NCBI GenBank assembly: GCA_963693315.1
Contig: CAVNZG010001100.1
Coordinates: forward strand, 1-64,000
DNA length: 64,000 bases
Direction: 5' to 3'
DNA from: Diogma glabrata
Lineage: Eukaryota > Arthropoda > Insecta > Diptera > Cylindrotomidae
The position numbers were made by a program, and so were the translations under genes. Positions within the stretch are counted from its first letter, which is position 1. Each line of letters opens with the position of its first letter. Under the pieces are notes generated by a model. That model searched no databases. It was not told where the DNA came from and saw only the letters and a list, made by a program, of their open reading frames with translations. This document shows, one piece after another, positions 1 to 13,076 of this stretch.

Positions 1-1404
1 TTAGGAGCTTACTAAATATGTCACTCTATATTTCTGATTGCAACCCTTTAGAAAAAGCCACCCCTTGTACTGTACAAGGATAAGGGAATTATGTTAAAGC
101 ATAGAGATACTGATCGTGTTATGTAAGTAAATGATTTTTTGATGTAGGAGCTTACTAAATATATCACTCTATATTTCTGATTGCGACCCTTAAGAAAAAG
201 CCACCCCTAGTACCATACATGCGTAGGGGAAATATGGTCAAGCAAAGAGATACGGATCGTTTTTTGTAGGTCAATCATTTTTTAGATTTAGGAGCTTACT
301 AAATATGTCACTCTATATTTTTGATTGCAACCCATAAGCAAAAGTCACCCCTTGTACCATACACGCGTAAGGGAACTTTGTAAAAGCGTAGAGATGCGGA
401 TCGTGTTATATAAGTAAATGATTTTTCGATTTAGAAGCTTACTAAATATTTCACTATATATTTTTGATTGCAACCCTTTAGAAAAAGCCACCCCTTGTAC
501 CATACACGCGGTAGAGAACTATGTTGAAGCGTAGAGGACAAATCGTTTTATGTATGTAAATGATTTTTCGATTTAGGAGCTTACAAAATATGTCACTCTA
601 TATTTCTGGTTTGCAACCGTTTAGAAAAAGCCACCCCTTGTACCATACACGCATACGAGAACTATGTTAAAGCATAGAGATATGGATCGTTTTATGTAAG
701 TTAATCATTTTTCGATTTAGGAGCTTACTAAATCTGTCACTCTTTATTTCTGGTTTGCAACGCTTTAGAAAAAGTGCCACCCCTTGTACCATACACGCAT
801 AAGAAGGCTATGTTAGAGCATAGAGATACTGATCGTTTCATAAAGGTAAGTGATTTTTCGATTTAGGAGCTAACTAAATATGCCAATCTTTATTTCTGAT
901 TGCAACCCTTTAGAAAAAGTCACTTCTTGTACGATACACGCATAAAGAAGATATGTTAGAACATAGAGACAATGATCGTTTCATGTAGGTAAGTGATTTT
1001 TCGATTAAGGAGCTTACTAAACATGTCAATCTATATTTCTGATTGCAACCCTTTAGAAGAAGTCACCTCTTGTACCATACCCGCATAAGGGAGCTATGTT
1101 AAAGCATAGCGATACGCATCGTTTTACGTAGGTAAATCATTTTTTGATTTAGGAGCTTACTAAATATGTAACTCTATATTTCTGATTGCAACCCTTTAGA
1201 AAAAGCCACCCCTTGTACCATACACGCATAAGGATGCTATGTTAAAGCATAGAGATACTGATCGTGTTATGTAGGTAAATCATTTTTTGATTTAGGAGCT
1301 TACTAAATATGTAACTCTATATTTCTGATTGCAACCCTTTAGAAAAAGCCACCCTTGTTTCATATCCGCGTAAGAGAATATTTTGTAGCATAAAGCTACG
1401 GAAG
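1..1404 (+). repeat. Satellite block A, plus orientation (about 10 monomers)
   Basis: Head-to-tail array with a period of about 140-145 bp. Each monomer begins near TTAGGAGCTTACTAAATATG and contains TTGCAACCCTTTAGAAAAAG, a CCACCCCTTGTACCATACAC box and a small dyad (CTATG, six bases, CATAG). Starts are visible near 1, 146, 289, 433, 574, 718, 863, 1008, 1149 and 1291. Monomers differ by scattered substitutions and 1-5 bp indels. No reading frame survives. The array continues off the left edge of the window. The block is the plus-strand outer part of the left arm of a large inverted repeat whose partner is about 8266-9250. Confidence 0.93.
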
Positions 1405-1819
1405 TTTAGGAAGCTCCTAAATCGAAAAATCAGTCACCTACATAAAACTATGCGTATCTCTATGGTTTTACATAGTTCCCTTATACGTGTTTAGTACAAG
1501 AGGGGGCTTTTTCTAAAGCATTGCAATCAGAAATATAGAGTGACATATTAAGTAAGCTCCTAAATCGAAAAATCATTTACTTATATAAAACGATCCGCAT
1601 CTCTACGCTTTAACAAAGTTCCCTTACGCGTGTATGGTATATGGGGTAGCTTTTTCTAATGGGTTGCAACCAAAAATATAGAGTGACATATTTAGTAAGC
1701 TCCTAAATCAAAAAATTATTTTCCTAAATAAAACGATCCGTATCTCTATGCATTAACATAGCTTCCTCATGCGTTTATGGTACAAGGTGTGGCTTTTTCT
1801 AAAGGGTTGCATTCAGAAA
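1405..1819 (-). repeat. Satellite block B, inverted (about 3 monomers)
   Basis: The same monomer in the opposite orientation: GTAAGCTCCTAAATCGAAAA, then GGGTGGCTTTTTC, then GGGTTGCAATCAGAAATATA. The switch from block A is at a short palindromic junction, TTTAGGAAGCTCCTAAA, near 1404-1420. The block ends abruptly at 1819, where the non-satellite module starts with CCTCTGTTCAGCTG. Its mirror copy is 7859-8265. Confidence 0.9.
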
Positions 1820-2239
1820 CCTCTGTTCAGCTGACCCCCCAACCAAGCAAAAATAAAAAAAAAATTAGCTCAGAATTAGGAGATATTAGGGAGCATTCAA
1901 AAAACGTAAGAATAAAATTTTGAGCTCAACCACCTAAGCAAAAATCTTCATATGAAAATGGGGGGCTGGGTGAACGTTCACTCAGCCCCCCCACACCTTA
2001 AAAATAGCCCTAGAGGATCGTTAGTAGGCTCAGAGTCAGGAGCTATTGAGGAACTCTTAAGGCTGTATACTTTTGATTTTAGAGCTCCAACCCTATTCCT
2101 AAAACCACCCCAAAACTAGTTTGTAAAGGGAGACGACATATAAAAAATAACATTAAATTAAAAATTTCTTTACTACATGTAATTCTTGAATTAAAAAAAA
2201 CATAAAAACAAGCAACTGTTTATTTCTCAGTTGCAACCC
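1820..2239. repeat. Non-satellite module, left copy
   Basis: This module starts with CCTCTGTTCAGCTGACCCCCC (positions 1820-1840) and contains an imperfect palindrome at about 1960-1992 centred on GAACGTTC. It carries several AGCTCC/GGAGCT motifs and ends near the AT-rich stretch with TACATGTAATTCTTGAATT. It is the reverse complement of 7441-7858 with very high identity by eye, and is related to the three tandem copies at 10381-11351. No coding capacity is visible. Confidence 0.85.
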
Positions 2240-5200
2240 TTTAGAAAAAAAACCACCCCTTGGGTCAAAAACGCTTAAGGGAACTATGTTAAACATACTC
2301 GACACAAAAATATTTAAGGGTGCGGATAAAGTTCCGATTTAGGAGCCTACTAAATGTGTCACTCTATATTTCTGATTTTCTACCCTTCAGAAAGTGCCAC
2401 CCCTTGTATCATACACGCATAAGGGAAATATGTTAAAGCATAGAGATACGGATCTTTTTATGTAGGAAAATAATTTTTTGAATTAGGAGCTTACTAAATA
2501 TGTCACTCTATATTTCTGATTACAACCCTTTTGTAAAAGCCGCCCCCTTTGTACCATGCACACATAAGGAAGTTATGTTAGAGCATAGAGATACGGATCG
2601 CTTTATTTAGAAAAATAATTTTTTGATTTAGGAGCTTACTAAATATGTCACTCTATATTTCTGATTGCCACCCTTCCGAAAGTGCCACCCCTTATACCAT
2701 ACACGCGTAAGGGAACTATGTTAAAGCATAGAGATTCGGATCGTTTTATATAGGCAAGTGATTTTTCGATTTAGGAGTTTACTAAATATGTCACTCTATA
2801 TTTCTGATTGCAACCCGTTTGAAATAACCACCCCTTGCACCATACACTCATAAGAGAACTATTTTAAAGCATAAAGGTACGTTTCGTTTTATGTAGGTAA
2901 ATGATTTTTTAATTAAGGAGCTTTCTAAATAAGTTTTTTCTACGTTTCTGATTGCAACCCTTTAGAAAAGCCGCCCCTTGTATCATACACGCATAAGGGA
3001 ACTATGTTAAAGCATAGAGATACTGATCGTGTTATATTTGAAAATCGATTTTTGATTTTGATGCTTACTAAATATGTCACTCTTTATTTCTGATTGCAAA
3101 CCTTTAGAAAAAGCCACCCCTTGTATGATACACGCATAAGGATGCTATGTTAAAGCATAGAGATACTGATCGTTACATGTAGGTAGGTAATTTTTCGATT
3201 TAGGAGCTTACTAAATATATCACTCTATATTTCTGATTGCAACCCTTTAGAAAAAGACACCTCTTGTACTATACACGCATAAGGAAGCTATGTTAAAGCA
3301 TAAGGATACTGATCGTTTCATGTAGGTAAGAGATTTTTCGATTATGGAGCTTACTAAATATGTCAATCTATATTTCTGATTGCAACCCTTTAGAAAAAGC
3401 CACCCCTTGTACCATACACGCATATGGGAACTATGTTAAAGCGTAGAGATGCGGATCGTGCTATGTAGGTAACTGATTTTACGATATAGGAGCTAATATT
3501 TCATTCTAAATTTCTGATTGCAACCCATTAGAATGTGCCACCCCTCTTATCATATACGCGTAAGAGAACTATTTTGTAGCATAGAGGTGTGGATCGTTTT
3601 ATGTAGGTAAATGATTTTTCGATTTAGGAGCTTACTAAATAAGTTTTTCTACGTTCCTGATTGCGACCCTTCAGAAAAAGCCACCCCCTTGTACGATACA
3701 CGCATAAGGGAACTATGTTAAAGCATAGAGATACAGATTGTGTTATCTAGGTTAATCATTTTTTCATTTAGGAGCTTACTAAATATGTCCCTTCAAATTG
3801 CAACCCTTTAGAAAAAGTCACCCCTTGTACCATACACGCATATGGGAACTATCTTAAAGCATAGAGATACGGATCGTTTTATGTACGTAAATGATTGTTC
3901 GATTTAAGAGCTTAGTAAATATGTCACTCTTTATTTCTCGTTTACAACCCTTTAGAAAAAGTGCCCCCCTTGTGCCATACACGCATAAAGAAGCTATGTT
4001 AAAATATAGAGATACTGATCGTTTCATGTAGGTAAGTGATTTTTCGATTTAGGAGCTTACTAAATATGGCAATCTATATTTCTGATTGCAACCCTTTAGA
4101 AAAAGCCACCCCCTGTGCCATACACGCATAGGGGAGCTATGTTAAAGCATAGAGATACGGATCGTTTTGTTTAGGAAAATAATTTTTTGATCTAGGAGCT
4201 TAGTAAATATGTCACTCTTTATTTCTGGTTTGCAACCCTTTAGAAAAAGTGACACCCCTTGTCCCATACACGCATAAAGAAGCTATATTAGAGCATAGAG
4301 AAACTGATCGTGTTATGTAGGTAACTGATTTTACGATATAGGAGCTTACTAAATATGTCATTCTACGTTTCTGATTTCAACCCTTTAGAAAGTGCCACGT
4401 CTCTTATCATATACGCGTAAGAGAACTATTTTGTAACATAGAGGTACGGATCGTTTTATGTATATAAATGATTTTTCGATTTATGAGATTTCTAAATAAG
4501 TCTTTCTCCGTTTCTGATTGCGGCCCTTTAGAAAAAGCCACCCTTTGTACCATACACGCATAAGGAAGCTATGTTGAAGCATATAGATTCGGATCGTTTT
4601 ATATAGGTCAGTCATTTTTTGATTTAGGAGCTTACTAAACATGTCGCTCTATATATCTGGTTGCAACCCTTTAGAAAAAATCACTCGTTGTACATTACAC
4701 GCGTAAGAGAATTATTTTAGAGCATAGAGGTACGGATCGTTTTATGTAGGTAAATGATTTTTCGATTTAGGAGCTTAGTAAATATGTCACTCTTTATTTC
4801 TGGTTTGCAACCGTTTAGAAAAAGTGCCCCCCTTGTACCATACACGCATAGGGAAGCTATGTTAAAACATAGAGATACTGATCGTTTCATGTAGGTAAGT
4901 GATTTTTCGATTTAGGAGCTTACTAAACATGTCAGTCTATATTTCTGATTGTAACCCTTTAGAAAAGCCATCCCTTGTACCATACACGCATAAGGGAGCT
5001 ATGTTAAAGCGTAGAGATACGGATCGTTTTATTTAGGAAAATAATTTTTTGATTTAGGAGCTTAGTAAATATGTCACCCGTTATTTCTGGTTTGCAACCC
5101 TTTGGAAAAAGTGCCACCCCTTGTACCATACACGCATAAGGAAGCTATGTTAAAGCATAGAGATACTGATCGTGTTATGTAGGTAACTGATTTTACGATA

Positions 5201-6060
5201 TAGGAGCTTACTAAATTTGTCATTCTGCATATCTGATTGCAACCTTTTAGAAAGTGCCACGCCTCTTATTATATACGCGTAAGAGAATATTTTGTAGCAT
5301 AAAGGTATGGATCGTTTTATGTAGGTAAATGATTTTTCGATTTAGGAGCTTACTAAATAATACACTCTATATTTCTGGTTTGCAACCCTTTAAAAAATGG
5401 GAACATATGGGAACTATGTAAAAGCATAGAGATACGGATAGTTTTATGTAGGTAAATGGTTTTTTCGATTTAGGAGCTTACTAAATATGTCACTCTTTAT
5501 TTCTGGTTTGCAACCTTTTAACCCCCCCATACACGCATAAGAAGCTATGTTAAAGCATAGAGATACTGATGGTTTCATGTAGGAAAGTGATTTTTCGATT
5601 TAGGAGCTTACTAAATATATCAATCTGTATATCTGATTGCAACCCTTTAAAAAAAGCCACCCCTTCTACCATACACACATAAGGGAACTATGTTAAAGCA
5701 TAGAGATACTGATCGTTTTATGTAGGTAAATTAGATTACGATATAGGAGCTTACTAAATATGTCATTCTACATTGCTGATTGCAACCCTTTAGAAAGTGC
5801 CACTCCTTGTATCATATACGCATAAGGGAACTATGTTAAAGCATAGAGGTACGGATCTTACTAAATATGTCAGTCTATATTTCTGATTTGCAACCTTTAG
5901 AAAGTCCCACCCTGTGGATTATACACGCTTAGGGGTACTTACTAAAATATGTCACTTTATAATTCTGATTTGCAAAACGTTAGTAAGTGACTCCTTTTGT
6001 ATCATATATGCATTTTAAGATTTAGGAGCTTACTGAATATGTCACTCTTAATGTATGAGT
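2240..6060 (+). repeat. Satellite block C, plus orientation (about 26 monomers)
   Basis: Long head-to-tail run of the ~140-bp monomer, starting with a divergent monomer at 2240-2345 (TTGGGTCAAAAACGC variant, no GTACCATACACG). Several monomers share private variants at multi-monomer spacing, which suggests higher-order duplication: compare the forms with GCCACGTCTCTTATCATATACGCG near 4393 and GCCACGCCTCTTATTATATACGCG near 5253. The array decays from about 5840, with shortened monomers up to 6060. The first ~700 bp belong to the inverted-repeat arm, and the rest is the asymmetric centre. Confidence 0.92.
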
Positions 6061-6761
6061 TGCATTCCTTTAGTTTTATTTGAACCCATAGTGGTCACAC
6101 TGGGTCCAGATGACATCAGGTAATTTTTGAGTCATGGTAGCTTCAAAAATGTTTTTAGAAATGGATTCTGTGCAACCTTTTGAAACAGTTTGAAGATACT
6201 ACAACTACTACCACCCGGGTAGGAGCTTCAAATTTTAAACAACGAACCAATTTTGGACCCGTATTGGTGAGCCAAGCCTTGACTAGTTAACTTTGGTTTC
6301 AGTCTGAGCGAGTGTTAAATGCCTAGACTAAACCAAGATTCAGTTTATTATACTACGCGTTATTTACCATTCTAATTTATTGTAAACATGTGCAAGCCCT
6401 GGTCCAAGCTTGGGCCGTTTGAAAATGTAAAAATATATAAGTGATATAGACGATAATATGATAAAAAATGATATAATATATATTAATAAATTGAAATGAT
6501 AGAAATACAATTAATGTAATTTGTAAGAGAATTAAAAAAATTGTATTTGTTTAAATATAAAATATGTTTTATTTTCCAAAACCTTTTTTAATAGTACCCA
6601 GGAGCACTCCAACACATAAATGTTTAGCATAGTCTTTTTATAAACAGCATGTTATTAAAATAAACCATTGTCTATTAAATTTACCATATTTTTGATTTGA
6701 AAACAAAGCTACGTTTATTAAATCAACAATCAAGCTACGTTTAATAAATCAACAAATTTGT
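6061..6761. other. Unique AT-rich centre between the inverted arms
   Basis: Non-satellite sequence without an open reading frame of note. It contains a short local duplication (AAGCTACGTTTATTAAATCA at about 6706 and AAGCTACGTTTAATAAATCA at about 6731). It lies between the decaying end of block C and the start of the inverted block D, where a foldback element would carry its central domain. No transposase is recognisable in it. Confidence 0.6.
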
Positions 6762-7440
6762 AGAAAAACTTATTTAGTAAGCTCCTAAATTGAAAAATCA
6801 TTTACCTACGTAAAACATAGTTCTCTTATGAGTGTATGGTGCAAGGGGTGGTTATTTCAAACGGGTTGCAATCAGAAATATAGAGCGACATATTTGGTAA
6901 GCTCTTAAATCGAAAAATCACTTGCCTATATAAAACGATCCGAATCTCTATTCTTTCACATAGTTCCCTTACGCGTGTATGGTATAAGGGGTGGCACTTT
7001 CGGAAGTGTGGTAATCAGAAATATAGAGTGACATATTTAGTAAGCTCCTAAATCAAAAAATTATTTTTCTAAATAAAGCGATCCGTATCTCTATGCTCTA
7101 ACATAGCTTCCTTATGTGTGCACGGTACAAAGGGGGCGGCTTTTTCAAAAGGGTTGTAATCAGAAATATAGAGTGACATATTTAGTAAGCTCCTAATTCA
7201 AAAAATTATTTTCCTACATAAAAAGATCCGTATCTCTATGCTTTAACATAGTTCCCTTATGCGTGTATGATACAAGGGGTGGCACTTTCTGAAGGGTAGA
7301 AAATCAGAAATATAAAATGACACATTTAGTAGGCTCCTAAATTGGAACTTTATCCGCACCCTTAAATATTTTTGTGTCGAGTATGTTTAACATAGTTCGC
7401 TTAAGCGTTTTTGACCCAAGGGGTGGTTTTTTTCTAAAGG
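6762..7440 (-). repeat. Satellite block D, inverted
   Basis: About five monomers in minus orientation, mirroring 2240-2944. The mirror relationship includes the divergent monomer with the TTTTTGACCCAAGG variant near 7408, and the junction ACTTATTTAGTAAGCTCC at 6768 corresponds to GGAGCTTTCTAAATAAGT near 2928. One monomer has lost about 25 bp relative to its partner. Confidence 0.9.
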
Positions 7441-7858
7441 GTTGCAACTGAGAAATAAACAGTTGCTTGTTTTTATGTTTTTTTTTAATTCAAGAATTAC
7501 ATGTAGTAAAGAAATTTTTAATTTAATGTTATTTTTTATATGTCGTCTCCCTTTGCAAACTAGTTTTGGGGTGGTTTTAGGAATAGGGTTGGAGCTCTAA
7601 AATCAAAAGTATACAGCCGTAAGAGTTCCTAAATAGCTCCTGACTCTGAGCCTACTAACAATCCTCTAGGGCTATTTTTAAGGTGTGGGGGGGCTGAGTG
7701 AACGTTCACCCAGCCCCCCATTTTCATATGAAGATTTTTGCTTAGGTGGTTGAGCTCAAAATTTTATTCTTACGTTTTTTGAATGCTCCTTAATATCTCC
7801 TAATTCTGAGCTAATTTTTTTTTATTTTTGCGTGGTTGGGGGGTCAGCTGAACAGAGG
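7441..7858. repeat. Non-satellite module, right-arm copy (inverse of 1820-2239)
   Basis: Reverse complement of the left module. It contains a palindrome around 7687-7719 centred on GAACGTTC and ends with GTCAGCTGAACAGAGG at 7843-7858. The positional sum with the left copy is constant (1820+7858), so the two are exact mirror partners. Confidence 0.85.
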
Positions 7859-8265
7859 TTTCTGAATGCAACCCTTTAGAAAAAGCCACACCTTGTACCA
7901 TAAACGCATGAGGAAGCTATGTTAAAGCATAGAGATACGGATCGTTTTATTTAGGAAAATAATTTTGTGATTTAGGAGCTTACTAAATATGTCACTCTAT
8001 ATTTTTGATTGCAACCCTTTAGAAAAAGCTACCCCATATACCATACACGCGTAAGGGAACTTTGTTAAAGCGTAGAGATGCGGATCGTTTTATATAAGTA
8101 AATGATTTTTCGATTTAGGAGCTTACTAAATATGTCTATACTAAATATTTCTGATTGCAATGCTTTAGAAAAAGCCCTCTCTTGTACTAAACACGTATAA
8201 GGGAACTATGTAAAACCATAGAGATACGCATAGTTTTATGTAGGTTAATCATTTTTCGATTTAGG
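7859..8265 (+). repeat. Satellite block E, plus orientation (about 3 monomers)
   Basis: Starts immediately after the module with TTTCTGAATGCAACCC and mirrors 1405-1819. It ends at the palindromic switch CGATTTAGGAGCTTCCTAAAC near 8254-8274, the counterpart of the junction at 1404-1420. Confidence 0.9.
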
Positions 8266-10380
8266 AGCTTCCTAAACCTCCGTAGCTGTATGCTCTTAAA
8301 TAGTTCTCTTACGCGGATATGAAACAAGGGGTGGCTTTTTCTAAAGGGTTGCAATCAGAAATATAGAGTTACATATTTAGTAAGCTCCTAAATCAAAAAA
8401 TGATTTACCTACGTAAAACGATGCGTATCGCTATGCTTTAAAATAGCTCCCTTATGCGGGTATGGTACAAGCGATGACTTTTTCTAATGGGTTGCAATCA
8501 GAAATATAGGTTGAAATGTTTAGTAAGCTCCTTAATCGAAAAATCACTTACCTACATGAAACGATCATTGTCTCTATGTTCTAACATATCTTCTTTATGC
8601 GTGTATCGTACAAGAAGTGACTTTTTCTAAAGGGTTGCAATCAGAAATAAAGATTGACATATTTAGTTAGCTCCTAAATCGAAAAATCATTTACATACAT
8701 AAAACGATTTGTACCTCTACGCTTCAACATAGTTCTCTACCGCGTGTATGGTACAAGGGGTGACTTTTTCTAAAGGGTTGCGATCAAAAATATATAGTGA
8801 AATATTTAGTAAGCTTCTACATCGAAAAATCATTTACTTATATAACACGATCCGCATCTCTACGCTTTAACAAAGTTCCCTTACGCGTGTATGGTACAAG
8901 GGGTGACTTTTGCTTATGGGTTGCAATCAAAAATATAGAGTGACATATTTAGTAAGCTCCTAAATCTAAAAAATGATAGACCTACAAAAAACGATCCGTA
9001 TCTCTTTGCTTGACCATATTTCCCCTACGCATGTATGGTACTAGGGGTGGCTTTTTCTTAAGGGTCGCAATCAGAAATATAGAGTGATATATTTAGTAAG
9101 CTCCTACATCGAAAAATCATTTACTTACATAACACGATCAGTATCTCTATGCTTTAACATAATTCCCTTATCCTTGTATGGTACAAGGGGTGGCTTTTTC
9201 TAAAGGGTTGCAATCAGAAATATAGAGTGACATATTTAGTAAGCTCCTAAATCAAAAAATGATTAACCTACATAACACGATCAGTATCTCTATGCTTTAA
9301 CATAGTTTCCTTATGAGTGTATCGTACAAGGGGGTGGCTTTTTCTAATAGGTCGCAATCAGAAACGTAAATAAACTTATTTAGGAGGCTCCTTAATTGAA
9401 AAATCATTTACCTACATAAAACGATCCGTACTTCTATGCCACAAAATAGTTCTCTTACGCGTATATGATAAGAGGGGTGGCACTTTCTAAAGGGTTGCAA
9501 TCAGAAATATAGAGTGACATATTCATTAAGCTCCTAAGTCGAAAAATCATTTGCCTACATAAAACGATCCGTATCTCTACACTTCAACATAGTTCGCTTA
9601 CGCGTGTATGGTACAAGGGGTGGCTTTTTTAAAGGGTTGCAATCATAAATATAAAGTGATATATTTAGTAAGGTCCTAAATCAAAAAATGATTAACCTCC
9701 ATAACACGATCAGTATCTCTATGCTTTAACATAGTTCCCTTATGCGTGTATGGTACAAGGGGTGGGTTTTTATAAAGTGTTGCAATCATAAATATAGAAT
9801 GACATATTTAGTAAGGTCCTAAATCAAAAAATTATTTTCCTAAATAAAACTATCCGAATCTCTATGCTTTAACATAGCATCCTTATGCGTGTATGGTACA
9901 AGGGGTGTCTTTTCCTAAAGGGTTGCAATCAGAAATATAGAGTTACATATTTAGTAAACTTCTAAATCAAAAAATGATTTACCTACTTAACACGATCAGT
10001 ATCCCTATGCTTTAACATAGTTCCCTTATGCGTGTATGGTACAAGGGGTGGCTTTTTTTAAAGGGTTGTAATCAGAAATATAGAGTGACATATTTAGTAA
10101 GCTCCTAAATCGAAAAATCATTTACCTACATAAAAAGATCCGTATCTCTATGCTTTAACATAGTTCCCATATTCGTGTATGATACAAGGGGTGCCTTTTC
10201 TGAAGGGTAGAAAATCAGAAATGAAAAATGACATGTTCAGTAAGCTCCTAAATCGGAACTTTATCCGCACCCTTAAATATTTTTGTGTCGAGTATGTTTA
10301 ACATAGTTCCCTTAAGCGTTTTTGACCCAAGGGGTGGTTTTTCTTCTAAAGGGTTGCAACTGATAAATAAACAGTTGCTT
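8266..10380 (-). repeat. Satellite block F, inverted (about 14 monomers)
   Basis: Minus-oriented monomers. The part up to about 9250 pairs monomer by monomer with 1-1404, sharing private variants (for example the ACCGCGTGTATGG form near 8738 and its mirror near 510). The left arm has about three extra monomers here. From 9250 to 10380 the partner would lie left of the window. The last monomer (10300-10370) again has the TTTTTGACCCAAGG variant that always precedes the non-satellite module. Confidence 0.9.
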
Positions 10381-11351
10381 GTTTTTACGTTTTTTTTAAT
10401 TCAAGAATTACATGTAGTAAAGAAATTTTTAATTTAATGTTATTTTTATGTGTCATCTCCGATTTCAAACTAGTTTTGGGGTAGTTTTAAGAATAGGGGT
10501 GGAGCTCTAAAATCAAAAGTATACAGCCTTAAGAGCTCCTAAGTAGCTCCTAATTATGAGCCTATTTACGATCCCCTACGGCTATTTTTAAGGTGTGGGG
10601 GGGCTGAGTGAACGTTCACTCAGCCCCCCCATTTTCAAATGAAGATTTCTTCTTAGGGGGTTGAGATCAAAATTTTATTCTTGCGTTTTTTGAAAGCTCC
10701 TAAATAGCTCCTAATTCTGAGATATAATTTTTTTGATTTTTGCATGGTGGGGGGGCCAAACCTGTTTTGGGGTTGTTTTAAGAATTAGGGGTGGAGCTCT
10801 AAAATCAAAAGTATACAGCCTTAAGAGCTCCTAAATAGCTCCTAATTCTGAGCCTATTTACGATCCCCTACGGCTATTTTTAAGGTGTGGGGGGCTGAGT
10901 GAACGTTCACTCAGGCCCCCCATTTTCAAATGAAGATTTCTGCTTAGGGGGTTGAGCTCAAAATTTTATTCTTGCGTTTTTTGAAAGCTCCTAAATAGCT
11001 CCTAATTCTGAGATATAATTTTTTTGATTTTTGCATGGTGGGGGGCCAAACCTGTTTTGGGGTTGTTTTAAGAATTAGGGGTGGAGCTCTAAAATCAAAA
11101 GTATACAGCCTTAAGAGCTCCTAAATAGCTCCTAATTCAGAGCCTATTTACGATCCTCTAGGGTTATTTTTGAGGTGTGGGGGGGCTGAGTGAACGTTCA
11201 CTCAGCCCCCCACTTTCAAATGAAGATTTCTGCTTAGGGGGTTGAGCTCAAAATTTTATTCTTGCGTTTTCTGAAAGCTCCTAAATAGCTCCTAATTCTG
11301 AGCTAATTTTGTTTTTATTTTTGCGTGGTGGGGGGGCCAGCTGAACAGAGG
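10381..11351. repeat. Three tandem copies of the non-satellite module
   Basis: Copies begin near 10466, 10757 and 11047, with a period of about 291 bp. Each has GGGTGGAGCTCTAAAATC, AGTATACAGCC, a G-run/C-run palindrome centred on GAACGTTC, GTTGAGCTCAAAATTTTATT and AGCTCCTAAATAGCTCCTAA. The array ends at 11351 with CCAGCTGAACAGAGG. After that the sequence becomes unique (TATAAAAGC), so this looks like the right end of the whole foldback structure. Confidence 0.88.
10597..10630. repeat. Perfect 34-bp palindrome
   Basis: Seven G, then CTGAGTGAACGTTCACTCAG, then seven C. It is fully self-complementary with no loop. The copy at 11180-11211 is a perfect 32-bp version, while those near 10890, 1960 and 7687 carry one or two mismatches. 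It could extrude a cruciform or fold as a hairpin in RNA. Confidence 0.95.
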
Positions 11352-12609
<1,258 letters not shown>

Positions 12610-12669
12610 AATAAAATGTGTTGTGTAATAGGGTTTAGAATATGTGTCACAACAACACATAAATACCTT

Positions 12670-12840
12670 TTAAGACCTAGGTCTAGACCTGGGTCCCACA
12701 ACAACTGGCGTTCTGAGGTGTAGATTAACGCTTTTTTTAAACATCTGTGGGTTGAAGCCACCTGAGACTAAGTGTTCCGGCAAACTATTCCATTTGTACG
12801 CAGTTCGGACAAAGAAGTCTCTCTGCGATCTGCCAGTATG
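12670..12840 (-). pseudogene. LINE reverse-transcriptase C-terminal fragment
   Basis: A clean minus-strand frame of about 56 codons ends at TAA (12670-12672) and is open upstream into the TA array. It reads [17 protein letters not shown], followed about eight residues later by MFKKSVNLHL. The R-T-x-x-x-W-N-x-L-P then F-K-K-x-V pattern is the usual extreme C-terminus of ORF2 in jockey/CR1-type non-LTR retrotransposons. The local base composition is much richer in G+C than the flanks, as expected for a recent insert. It is truncated at its 5' side by the microsatellite, a usual fate of LINE copies or of later array expansion. The family assignment rests on motif recognition only. Confidence 0.65.

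Positions 12841-13073
<233 letters not shown>

Positions 13074-13076
<3 letters not shown>

Noticed and set aside
1..6060. TTAGG motif at monomer starts as telomeric repeat
   Set aside because: TTAGG occurs once per ~140-bp monomer and is not tandem, so it is not the arthropod telomere repeat.
1..10380. CRISPR-like array (regular repeats)
   Set aside because: The monomers are contiguous and similar throughout with no unique spacers. The genome is clearly eukaryotic.
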